This document shows, one piece after another, positions 19,185-27,025 of a DNA stretch of 64,000 nucleotides. Numbering within the stretch: the first letter of the stretch is position 1; every line of letters starts with the position of its first letter. The stretch is from an uncultured Roseibium sp. (GTDB taxonomy: Bacteria > Pseudomonadota > Alphaproteobacteria > Rhizobiales > Stappiaceae), in assembly GCF_947494555.1 (NCBI RefSeq), contig NZ_CANLVF010000001.1, positions 62,001 to 126,000 on the forward strand, in the 5' to 3' direction. Under the pieces are notes generated by a model. That model worked only from the letters and a program-made list of their open reading frames with translations, was not told the DNA's origin and did not search any database. The position numbers and the translations under genes are program-made.

Positions 19185-19724
19185 TCAACCACCGCCGATT
19201 GCTAACGCAACACAGCCCGTGCGGCTGATGGCAGGAGGGTGGTCGCTGTCAGGGGCCGCAAAATGATGGTCTCCGGCACCGAGCTCGAAATCACCGAACG
19301 CCAGATCACCGCTGATGATATACAATTCCTCGCCCTGATCGTGATGATGACCGGCATATGTCGCGCCTGGCTCGATCCGCAACAGCATAGTTTGCCGTTT
19401 CGTATTGTCGTCGCGCGCAAGGATCTTCATCTCGATGCCTTTGGAAAAGTAATGCCAGTCGCCTTCAGCGGCGCGGATCGTACGAGTTCCCTTGGGGCTG
19501 ACCGCGGCGTCGATCCGAGCAGAAACCCGCTCGAACAAATGTGCTGGCGGATCGACCGGGTCAACACCCCGCTCCAGGCCTGCAAGACGCGCCTCCCAGG
19601 CTTCGATCTGTTCACGAAGGCCCGCGTCATGGCTCGAACGTGCTTCTGCATCCTTGCGGGCTCCGGCGTCAAGGACACCAAGGGCGTATTCCGCCGCCAG
19701 ATTGTCACGCTTATCGGTGTTCAT
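19185..19724 (-). CDS. Cupin-type anti-sigma factor (ChrR/RskA-like)
   Basis: The 179-residue protein has an N-terminal sigma-binding helix set (NLAAEYALGVLDAGARKDAE) of the kind seen in RskA-like anti-sigma factors. The HxxxCxxC zinc site of classical ChrR is absent. A cupin barrel follows from about residue 95, with metal-ligand motif GHHHDQGEELYI and second motif AGDHHFA. No membrane segment is seen, so it should act as a soluble sensor. The ATG overlaps the sigma-factor stop as ATGA (19721-19724), so the pair is coupled; a longer frame to 19769 is rejected. ChrR-type cupins respond to singlet oxygen or organic peroxides, which is a family-level expectation here. Confidence 0.87.
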   Translation of the reverse strand: MNTDKRDNLAAEYALGVLDAGARKDAEARSSHDAGLREQIEAWEARLAGLERGVDPVDPPAHLFERVSARIDAAVSPKGTRTIRAAEGDWHYFSKGIEMKILARDDNTKRQTMLLRIEPGATYAGHHHDQGEELYIISGDLAFGDFELGAGDHHFAAPDSDHPPAISRTGCVALAIGGG

Positions 19725-20257
19725 CGATCCAGACACTCCTTTAACCGCGACAAGCCACGACGCACCCAACTTTTGACTGTCCCGAGCGGCTTGCCCAACG
19801 TTTTAGTCAGTTCGCGGTGGCTCATGCCATAAACAAAGGCCAGTACGATTGCGCTGCGATAATTCACGTCAAGTTTGCCGAGACAGCGCCACAGGTCGGA
19901 GCTGCCCGCACCATCACGATCACCGACATGTCCGGTGATTTCAATATCGGTCTCGTCTAGCGAGATCGTTCTGATCCCTTGCGCGCGAAGATGATCCAGC
20001 GCGCAACGGCGCGTCACAGTCACCGCCCAAGCCAATGCCTGGCCCTTCGCCGGGTCGAAAAGATGCGCCTTGGTCCATATTTTTACTACAGCGTCCTGGA
20101 AGACGTCGTCCGCCTTGTCACGATGGCGCATCATTTTGATGCAGATACCGTAAAGCACCGGACCGATTGTCCGATACAAATCCGCGAACGCCCGGCGGTC
20201 ACCTGTTGCAATAGCGCTGAGCAGGGCCTCGGCTGAACCTGCTGTCTCTTTTTCCAT
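19721..20257 (-). CDS. ECF-family RNA polymerase sigma factor
   Basis: The 178-residue protein has sigma region 2 (LYGICIKMMRHRDKADDVFQ, then AVVKIW) and the SigK/RpoE-like phrase DPAKGQALAWAVTVTRR. Region 4 reads HRELTKTLGKPLGTVKSWVR. Its open frame runs to 20665 through the rdhA fragment in antisense, but the ATG at 20257 has CCGGAGCGG upstream and starts the conserved domain. It is followed by its presumed cupin anti-sigma gene with an ATGA overlap. No standard ECF promoter was recognised upstream; the space before the rdhA fragment is only 55 bp, so its promoter may reach into that fragment. Confidence 0.92.
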   Translation of the reverse strand: MEKETAGSAEALLSAIATGDRRAFADLYRTIGPVLYGICIKMMRHRDKADDVFQDAVVKIWTKAHLFDPAKGQALAWAVTVTRRCALDHLRAQGIRTISLDETDIEITGHVGDRDGAGSSDLWRCLGKLDVNYRSAIVLAFVYGMSHRELTKTLGKPLGTVKSWVRRGLSRLKECLDR

Positions 20258-20312
20258 GATCCGCTCCGGCGGATAGCATACATCGGATTGGTAATAGTCT
20301 TCAATCTCACCA

Positions 20313-20929
20313 GCGGTGGCATCGGGGTCACCCCGATGATCGCAATGGCGCATGAGCTTCACAAAAATGGCGCGGATTTCGAGCTGCATTATTCCTGCAG
20401 CAAAAAGGCAGATGCAGGCTTCCTGGAGGACTTCGACGCCTTTCCCTGGATGGACAAGGTCAGCTTCTATTTCAGCGACCAGAACACGCGGGCGGATCTC
20501 GATCAGGTTCTGAGCGCCTATCAGCAAGGCAGCCACGTCTATGCCTGCGGCCCGGACCGTTACATGACCTCCGTGATGGAGGCGGCCGAGCGCGCCGGAT
20601 TTACCGACGACGAGCGGCACGTTGAATATTTCAACGTGCCGGAGGTGCCCGACTACGTGAACCACCCCTTCACCCTGAAACTCGCCCGCACCGGGCGAGA
20701 GCTGGAGGTCCCGGCGGAGAAGTCCGCGACCGACGTTCTTGCCGAGAACGGCATCCCCATCGACATCAAATGCTCCGACGGCATCTGCGGCGTCTGCAAA
20801 TGCGGACTGGTCTCAGGCGAGGTCGAGCACCGGGATTTTGTTTTGTCGAAGAAACAGCGGGAGGAGGCAGTGATCCTGTGCCAGTCGCGCGCGGCCGAGG
20901 CCGGAGGTGTTGTAGAGGTGGATTTGTAG
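20313..20929 (+). pseudogene. Truncated second copy of the rdhA 3' end (NAD-binding remnant and [2Fe-2S] domain); direct repeat copy 2
   Basis: This fragment repeats rdhA 16484-17100 with 16 base changes and 7 amino-acid changes, and stays fully open. It encodes about 205 residues covering the end of the NAD-binding module (GGIGVTPM onward) and the whole ferredoxin domain, with all four cysteines. The only in-frame upstream start is a TTG at 20288 with no ribosome site. Everything 5' of the NAD motif, including the cobalamin and [4Fe-4S] parts, is missing. It diverges from the ECF sigma gene. I read it as the remnant of a former paralogue or of a duplication event; expression as a free ferredoxin is possible but unsupported. 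Confidence 0.88.
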
Positions 20930-21024
20930 AGAAAGCGGGTTAACAAGAGGGTTTTTGCGCACCTGAGACTGCCGATGACCAGGCAAAAGTCGGCCTTGGC
21001 GCGTTTGGTAGTTTGCCAATGATA

Positions 21025-22578
21025 TCAATTCGTAAGCAATCCGGCTTCAAGAAAACCAGCTTTCCAGCGGGCTCTATCCTGCTCATTTTGAAAGAAGCGA
21101 TCCACCACAGACAGGAAGCTTTGAAAATCAAACGTTTCAGGACGCAAGCGGTCGAACTCTATGGCATGCTGGTTTGCCTTCACCTCGTCGCCAGACAGCG
21201 CGTAGCACGCGGCCATATACGCCAAGACATGAAGACTCGGCTTGTCCCACTGCTCGTAGGCCGCAATGGCATCTTCATATCGGCCAAGCAGAAAACTCGC
21301 CTCAATTACACCTTCCAGATAAAATGAGGGACATAGCGGATCCAGCCGCATGGCCGTTCTGTGAAAATCGAGCGCTGTCTCGTGCTCACCTGCAGCGCAT
21401 TGAATCAACCCGCGCGTATGAATTGCTTCAGCAGAATTGGGATTTATTTCGAGGGCTGACTGGCTGAATTGCAAGGCACGCCGGCAATCTCCCGACAGGG
21501 CAAGACCCAGAGCCGCTTTCGCCACAACGCGCTCGTCGTCTTTGCTGAGAGAAATGGCATGCAGTGCGTGCTTCACTGTGTTGCTGATGATTTCCTCATC
21601 GTGGCGTGCGTCTTCAAACCCTGCATATCCGAGCAAGACAGAAAGATGTGCATGGGCCAGTGCGAAATCGCCATGTTTCTCAATCAGTTTCTCAAGGTCG
21701 ATGGCAACGTTTGCCGCTGTTTTCCCCCGACGTAAGGGCCATACCAACTGCAAATATTCCTGGAACAAATTCAATTTAGTGGAAGTTGTGTCGGTGCTCC
21801 TTGAAGCAATTTCCCCATGAATACGTGTTGGCAGCGCGGCCGCAATCGATCGTGCGACGCCGTCCTGTATTTCAAATGACGTCAGAGCTGACCCTTCGAA
21901 ACGGTCCGTCCATAGGTATTCGCCACTCTCCAGATCTATGACACGATAGTTGACCCTAATGGTTTCAGTTGATTTCTGGACAGATCCTTCGACAGCATAT
22001 TTGAGACCGAGCCGCTCACTGATCTCTTCAAGCCGCGCGTCATTTCCGCCGATAGCGAGGGCGGACGTTTTGGCGATAACCGTTATGTCGCTGCACCTTG
22101 AGAGAGCTGTCGTGATTTCCTCCGTCAGCGTCTCAGCGAAAAAATCTGAGGCTGGTTCAGTGGTGAAATCCCGAAAAGGGATCACGACAAGCCGGGGTGC
22201 GTCTTCTGCAGGTTTCGCCCACACGCCCGTTGTCAGATCGACATTCTTCTGAAACTCGGGCTCGATACCGCCTTTGCCGAGATCGGCCACAAACCGTAAT
22301 CCCTTCCGGTGGATCGTTTTGATAAAGAGCTGCTTCTTTCCATCATCGCCGAGCGCTGATCTCGCCTGGCTAATTCTGCTAGCAACAGCTGCTTCGGAGA
22401 TAAAACGACCGTTCCAGACCGTCTGGATGATTTCGTCTCTTGTGACCACCCTGTGTGCATTTTCGACAAGAAGCAGCAGCAGCGTCAGCACCTGCGGTTC
22501 CACGGCCACTCGAATGCCATTCTTGCGCAGCTCGAATTGCTCCCGGTCGAGTTCGTATGCGCCGAAGTTATAGGTCAT
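21025..22578 (-). CDS. Winged-helix regulator with TolB-like and TPR domains (CadC/ToxR-type DNA binding)
   Basis: Residues 1-100 are an OmpR/CadC-type winged helix (DEIIQTVWNGRFISEAAVAS, then RISQARSALGDD). Residues about 130-260 form the alpha/beta domain often found in such regulators and in adenylate-cyclase-like proteins (FFAETLTEEITTALSR, YAVEGSVQKS). The rest is tetratricopeptide helices. No membrane segment is seen, so unlike CadC it looks cytoplasmic. It is a close paralogue of the next gene, with about 210 bp between them. Ligand and targets are unknown. Its end faces the rdhA remnant. Confidence 0.88.
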   Translation of the reverse strand: MTYNFGAYELDREQFELRKNGIRVAVEPQVLTLLLLLVENAHRVVTRDEIIQTVWNGRFISEAAVASRISQARSALGDDGKKQLFIKTIHRKGLRFVADLGKGGIEPEFQKNVDLTTGVWAKPAEDAPRLVVIPFRDFTTEPASDFFAETLTEEITTALSRCSDITVIAKTSALAIGGNDARLEEISERLGLKYAVEGSVQKSTETIRVNYRVIDLESGEYLWTDRFEGSALTSFEIQDGVARSIAAALPTRIHGEIASRSTDTTSTKLNLFQEYLQLVWPLRRGKTAANVAIDLEKLIEKHGDFALAHAHLSVLLGYAGFEDARHDEEIISNTVKHALHAISLSKDDERVVAKAALGLALSGDCRRALQFSQSALEINPNSAEAIHTRGLIQCAAGEHETALDFHRTAMRLDPLCPSFYLEGVIEASFLLGRYEDAIAAYEQWDKPSLHVLAYMAACYALSGDEVKANQHAIEFDRLRPETFDFQSFLSVVDRFFQNEQDRARWKAGFLEAGLLTN

Positions 22579-22789
22579 CTCAAGTCAAAAACACCTGTAA
22601 CAGCATCTCACCCAATGCCTCAGCCGGATTGACATTTTTCGTCACGCTCCAAGGTTTCAATCAAGCCCTTCACCATTGCCAACTTTGATTCTTCAAATCT
22701 ATCGGGACACCCAATGGACATCAAATTGCCAGTTCTCTCGCTGCGCCATTGGGGTGACTCGTCTCAAAAGTCGCTGTCCACCGCGAGGG

Positions 22790-24376
22790 TCAGGAGCCAG
22801 GCGCGCCTTTGTTTAGAGAGACATCGGGGACGAATGTTCCGAGCATGAATTCGGACAACTTCTTGAAATCCCGCTGATCCGCAAAAGGGTAGGCTCGGTT
22901 CAGAAATGCCGCGTTCAGCTCGGGTCGGGCTGCCAGTGCTTCTTCGAGTGCAAGTGCGGCTGCCTTTTCCTGACCGAGGGCCGTCAGTGCTGCCGCTTCC
23001 GCTGCCTTGGCCCAGTGTGGCGCATTTGGCATTCTCAAGGACTTTTGAGCCCACGAAAGCGCAATGTCGGCCTGATCAATGATCAGATTGGAAAAACACA
23101 GCATGACACAGACCGACCATCCCTGCGGGTCGCGCGGACTGAGTTCAAGCACCGTTTCGAAATGCTCGATTGCAGCCGGTGCCCGCCCGCTTAAAGAAAG
23201 GGAGTACCCCTTTCCAAAATGGCCATAGGCGTGGTTGCGGTTGCGGGTAATCGCTTCATCATAGGCGGAGATGGCTTCGTCATACTCCTGGCGCGCCAGA
23301 TGGGACCGTCCGAGTGCGACATATGAAAAGGCATCTCGTTGATCCAGCTGGACAGCCTGGCGGGCGGCAGCCAGCGCCTGGTCAAGAGCATCGATCTCCA
23401 TCACGCCTTCCTTGTAGGCATGGCACAAGGCATAAGCCAATCCGGCGTGCGCAAGCGCATAGTCCGGATCGCGGCTGCATGCGGTTTTGAGAACCGAAAC
23501 AGCTTCTTCATGCAGGCCGCTCTTTTGTTGCCACAAGAGCCAAAGGCCCTTTTGCGTGCATTCCCAGGTCGTCAGATCCGTTTCAGGCTTTTGCCGAATT
23601 CGGTCTCTCTCCGCCGACAGCAGTTCTGGCTCAATCGCCGCGACAATCCGATCCGTAATGTGATCAAGGTTTTGAAGGGATGCCTGTTCAAGTTCCCACC
23701 GCTCGCTCCAGATCTGGGTTTGTGACCCGGTGGAGACGATTGATACCTGCAGGCGCCAGGCCGCCTCCTGGCGCCGGACATTGCCTTCAACAATATAATC
23801 CGCCGCCAAATCCTCGATTGCCGAATCCAGGTCTTTCTGGCTGAGGCCCGCGAGCCCAAAGGAACTCAGACGCGAAATGACACGAAGTTCCCGAAAACGG
23901 GACAGTCCGGTGATGATGTCGTCGCAGATACCATCAATGAGCCAGTTAAAGTTCGGATCACTCGGCATCCCTGAAAACGGGAGGACAACAACAACAGGGT
24001 CCTGATCCCTTGCTTCGCCGTTCGCCGCGTCCTGCGGTCCGGCGGACCGTGTCCCCCCTGAGCCCAGGCGTGTCGTCGGTTCAAATTGAAACCGGAACCC
24101 CTGCTTGTAGAGCGTTCGCAGAAAGCGTGGCTTTTTAGACCCTTCACCAAGCGCCTTTCGGACTTCGCTGATCCTGCTGGAGACGGCTGCCTCGGAGATG
24201 AACCGTCCATTCCAGATCTTTTCGATGATTTCGTCTTTGGAGACGACGCGATCGTGATTTTCGACCAGCAGAAGCAGCAGTGAAAAGACCTGAGGCTCCA
24301 GACTCACCAGTTCGGAGGCGCGGCGAAATTCGCGCTTTGCAGCATCAAGTTCAAATTCCTCAAATCTGTAAATCAT
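22790..24376 (-). CDS. Winged-helix regulator with TolB-like and TPR domains (paralogue)
   Basis: The 528-residue protein has the same layout as its neighbour. A winged helix contains DEIIEKIWNGRFISEAAVSS; an alpha/beta domain contains WLIDGICDDIITGLSRFREL; TPR helices follow from about residue 270 (DYALAHAGLAYALCHAYKEG). The frame is open to 24436, but the ATG at 24376 starts directly at the conserved winged helix, as in the paralogue. No strong ribosome site is visible. The pair probably arose by tandem duplication, and the products may regulate neighbouring genes or each other (inference). Confidence 0.87.
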   Translation of the reverse strand: MIYRFEEFELDAAKREFRRASELVSLEPQVFSLLLLLVENHDRVVSKDEIIEKIWNGRFISEAAVSSRISEVRKALGEGSKKPRFLRTLYKQGFRFQFEPTTRLGSGGTRSAGPQDAANGEARDQDPVVVVLPFSGMPSDPNFNWLIDGICDDIITGLSRFRELRVISRLSSFGLAGLSQKDLDSAIEDLAADYIVEGNVRRQEAAWRLQVSIVSTGSQTQIWSERWELEQASLQNLDHITDRIVAAIEPELLSAERDRIRQKPETDLTTWECTQKGLWLLWQQKSGLHEEAVSVLKTACSRDPDYALAHAGLAYALCHAYKEGVMEIDALDQALAAARQAVQLDQRDAFSYVALGRSHLARQEYDEAISAYDEAITRNRNHAYGHFGKGYSLSLSGRAPAAIEHFETVLELSPRDPQGWSVCVMLCFSNLIIDQADIALSWAQKSLRMPNAPHWAKAAEAAALTALGQEKAAALALEEALAARPELNAAFLNRAYPFADQRDFKKLSEFMLGTFVPDVSLNKGAPGS

Positions 24377-24742
24377 CTTTTTGAGATCTGAGTCCCGGTT
24401 CAATATTTCATCAAAATACATGAGTTTCGCGCGCATCGAAATGTTTCAAGCGCGCGATGCACATACATGGCTTTTTCCCAGGTGCAAGAAGACCACTCAG
24501 AAGATGCGGTGCAGCAGATCAAACCGACCGCACGTCTCGAAAATAAAAAGTCGAAACCAGAAAATCCAAAGGAAACCCAAAGGAATCCTGAAAGTCTTCT
24601 TTCTGCAGACGTACTAAGTCTCAATCCGCAGTTCTCCGGAACCAAAAACCCAAGAACCTGATCCAGCGGCTCGCAGCCAACCGGCCTGCGGCACGGGCGG
24701 GTTTTGTGCGGTCTGAATGTGTGTAAACGAAAGGTCTTCGAC
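24377..24742. other. Intergenic region between divergent regulator and methyltransferase genes
   Basis: These 366 bp separate two divergent genes and must hold both promoters. The centre is A-rich. No gene, clear operator, SAM-type riboswitch core or terminator was recognised. Confidence 0.6.
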
Positions 24743-25699
24743 ATGATCCCGAAATACAGAAACAAGCTGCCTCAACTCGCGAACCGGGATTTCCTGACTG
24801 ATGGAGGTCTTGAAACCTGGATGGTTTTTCAGGAAGGCCTGGATCTTCCCGCGTTTGCGGCCTTTACCCTTTTAAACAGCGAAAAGGGCCGTGCCGCCCT
24901 TGACCGCTACATGATGAATTTCGGGCGCATTGCAGTGCGACATAAGCTGGGGTTTATCATGGATACGCCGACGTGGCGGGCCAGCAGCCGATGGGCCAAT
25001 GACCTGGGTGTTTCGATCCGGGATCTGAAGGAGATCCACAAGCAGGCGATGATGTATCTTCTGTCGCTGCGCGAAGGGCTTGAAACAGATACGTCGCCTT
25101 TTGTCCTCAACGGCGTTCTTGGACCGCAGGACGATGGCTACAATCCCAGGCGCTTGATGACGGTGAGCGAAGCCCGGGACTATCACGCCCGGCAGATCGA
25201 CTGGTTCTTCGAATATGCGGCCGACATGGTGTCCGCGATCACGATGACCTATGTCGAAGAAGCGCTCGGAATTGCGCTGGCTGCTAAACGGCGCGGCATG
25301 CCGTCTGCGATATCCTTCACGTTGGAAACCGATGGTCGTTTGCCGAGCGGCCAGGGTCTCGGCGATGCAATCTGTCAGGTTGATCTGGAGACCGGCGAGG
25401 CTCCTGCCTACTACATGATCAATTGCGCTCATCCGGATCATTTCGTCGATGTTCTGAAAGGCGGTGGCGACTGGGTGCAGCGCATCGGCGGCGTCAGGGC
25501 AAATGCGTCCAGGCTGTCCCACGAAGAGTTGGACAACGCCGAAGAACTCGATGCCGGCAACCCGGAAGAGTTGGCATCCCAGTATCTGGAACTCAGGCAG
25601 CTCCTGCCGAAGGCGACCGTCCTTGGCGGCTGCTGCGGAACGGATCATCGCCATGTAGGGGCAATCGCCGAAACCTGCGCCTGTTGCCACGCGCATTGA
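24743..25699 (+). CDS. Homocysteine S-methyltransferase family protein
   Basis: The 318-residue TIM-barrel protein has the family's zinc cysteines: C228 in MINCAHPDH and the C297-C298 pair in LGGCCGTDHRH. The N-terminal phrase LTDGGLETWMVF matches the barrel entrance of this family. Members transfer a methyl group from S-methylmethionine, betaine or a corrinoid protein to homocysteine or a related thiol. The short form without cobalamin domains points to S-methylmethionine or another small donor, but the donor is not shown. The start at 24743 has AAAGG upstream; an earlier in-frame ATG at 24704 lacks one. The gene stands alone upstream of a SARP-like regulator. Confidence 0.88.
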   Translation: MIPKYRNKLPQLANRDFLTDGGLETWMVFQEGLDLPAFAAFTLLNSEKGRAALDRYMMNFGRIAVRHKLGFIMDTPTWRASSRWANDLGVSIRDLKEIHKQAMMYLLSLREGLETDTSPFVLNGVLGPQDDGYNPRRLMTVSEARDYHARQIDWFFEYAADMVSAITMTYVEEALGIALAAKRRGMPSAISFTLETDGRLPSGQGLGDAICQVDLETGEAPAYYMINCAHPDHFVDVLKGGGDWVQRIGGVRANASRLSHEELDNAEELDAGNPEELASQYLELRQLLPKATVLGGCCGTDHRHVGAIAETCACCHAH

Positions 25700-25870
25700 C
25701 CACCTCACGGCAGGTGAAGGGTACGGCGCGCTCCCACCGCTTGGAACGGAAACGCAATTCCTCTCTGCATCAGGGCGGACGCCCCGGGATAAACATCTCA
25801 CGAGCGATCAATCGTGTAGCGGACATCATCGATGTGCTGACCTTGATCGCGATTGGAAAGAGGCAAGAAC

Positions 25871-26938
25871 ATGAACAATGTACTGAAATTTGCCATCCCC
25901 ACCGCCATCCCCGCTCCCGCACCGGGGCGTGGGTCCTTGTCTGTGGCCGAAAAGACCGGCCACCCGGTGGCCAAGGATCGCGGCAAGGTCATCGATATCC
26001 GGCTGCTGGGCAAACTGGACATTCTGTTTCAAGGCCAAAGGCTGGTGCTGCCGACCAGGCATACGGCTCTCCTGATTGCTGTTCTTGCCCTTGAAGGACG
26101 CCTGCAGCGCGAAACGCTTGCAGCGCGCTTTTGGGGAGAGCGCGGGGAAGCTCAGGCACGTGCTTCCCTGCGGCAGACGATCTATCACGCAAACAAGGCC
26201 CTCGAACATGCCGGAGCGGAGATGCTCGACGTGGACCGCCGGTCCGTTGGCCTGAAGTATGGGGCCTTTCGGACCGATGTCGAAACGCTTCTTGATGAGT
26301 TGGAGGCCGATCCGGTCGCTGCCGCCGCCCTTTCTGCCGGAGAACTCTTCGGCAATACCGGCCGGGTCGACCCCGCCTTTCAGGAGTGGCTGGATATAGA
26401 ACGCAGGTCTTTTTCGGAAAGGATCACAAGACGCCTGGAAAGCGCCTCGGCGGCTTGTCTCGCCAATGAGAATTGGACGGGGCTGGAGACGCTCGCGTCA
26501 TGGCGCATGGACCAGGATCCCTATAACGAAAGTGCCTTGCGGCATTCCATGGTAGCGCTTTCGAAAACAGGTCAGCGGGGAGCAGCACTCGTCTTGTTCG
26601 AAGGTTTCAGGAAAAGACTGCACTCGTCGCTGCAGGTCGCGCCTGAGGCGGCAACCTTCGAGCTGCGCGGGCGCATCGCTGCGCAGCGGGTTGGATCCAG
26701 TGACGCGGGTGCTCATGATACGGACAGACCAGCCCTGCCAGGACGTAACAGCATGGAGGGCGTTACGCTTATGGGGACAACGCAAACCTTCGTCATCCGC
26801 AATCTGGCGGACCAGACAAAATCGCAGCTGGACCTTAACAATCTGGTCGAAGAAATTGTCCGTTGCGGGTCGGAGCAACTCCGCGAACAGGCCAGTCAAT
26901 CGATTGCCAACCTGCTGCTGGCGCAAGGCCAAAGCTGA
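25871..26938 (+). CDS. SARP/BTAD-type transcriptional regulator
   Basis: The 355-residue protein has a winged-helix domain near residues 40-125 (IDIRLLGKLDILFQGQRLVL and LAARFWGERGEAQARASLRQ). A bacterial transcriptional activation domain with TPR-like helices follows (QDPYNESALRHSMVALSKTG). This is the DnrI/AfsR-like architecture, also found in proteobacterial adenylate-cyclase-linked regulators. The C-terminal 60 residues are unassigned (TQTFVIRNLADQTKSQLDLN). The ATG at 25871 follows AGAGG; the frame is open from 25853. Targets are unknown; the flanking methyltransferase and monooxygenase genes are candidates. Confidence 0.84.
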   Translation: MNNVLKFAIPTAIPAPAPGRGSLSVAEKTGHPVAKDRGKVIDIRLLGKLDILFQGQRLVLPTRHTALLIAVLALEGRLQRETLAARFWGERGEAQARASLRQTIYHANKALEHAGAEMLDVDRRSVGLKYGAFRTDVETLLDELEADPVAAAALSAGELFGNTGRVDPAFQEWLDIERRSFSERITRRLESASAACLANENWTGLETLASWRMDQDPYNESALRHSMVALSKTGQRGAALVLFEGFRKRLHSSLQVAPEAATFELRGRIAAQRVGSSDAGAHDTDRPALPGRNSMEGVTLMGTTQTFVIRNLADQTKSQLDLNNLVEEIVRCGSEQLREQASQSIANLLLAQGQS

Positions 26939-27025
26939 CTTGCGACCCCTCGGTCTTGAGCCAATCGAGCATACGCCCGCACCGGAAGACTTGCCTGTCA
27001 CCGGCACCGCTGGTGACGGCCACTC

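Noticed and set aside
20258..20665. Upstream extension of the ECF sigma gene into the rdhA fragment
   Set aside because: The extension is the antisense of the duplicated rdhA end, and the same antisense frame exists over the original copy; the internal ATG with its own ribosome site is the sigma start.
26997..27017. Hairpin GTCACC/GGTGAC between the SARP and monooxygenase genes
   Set aside because: The stem is only six base pairs with no T run; not called as a terminator.
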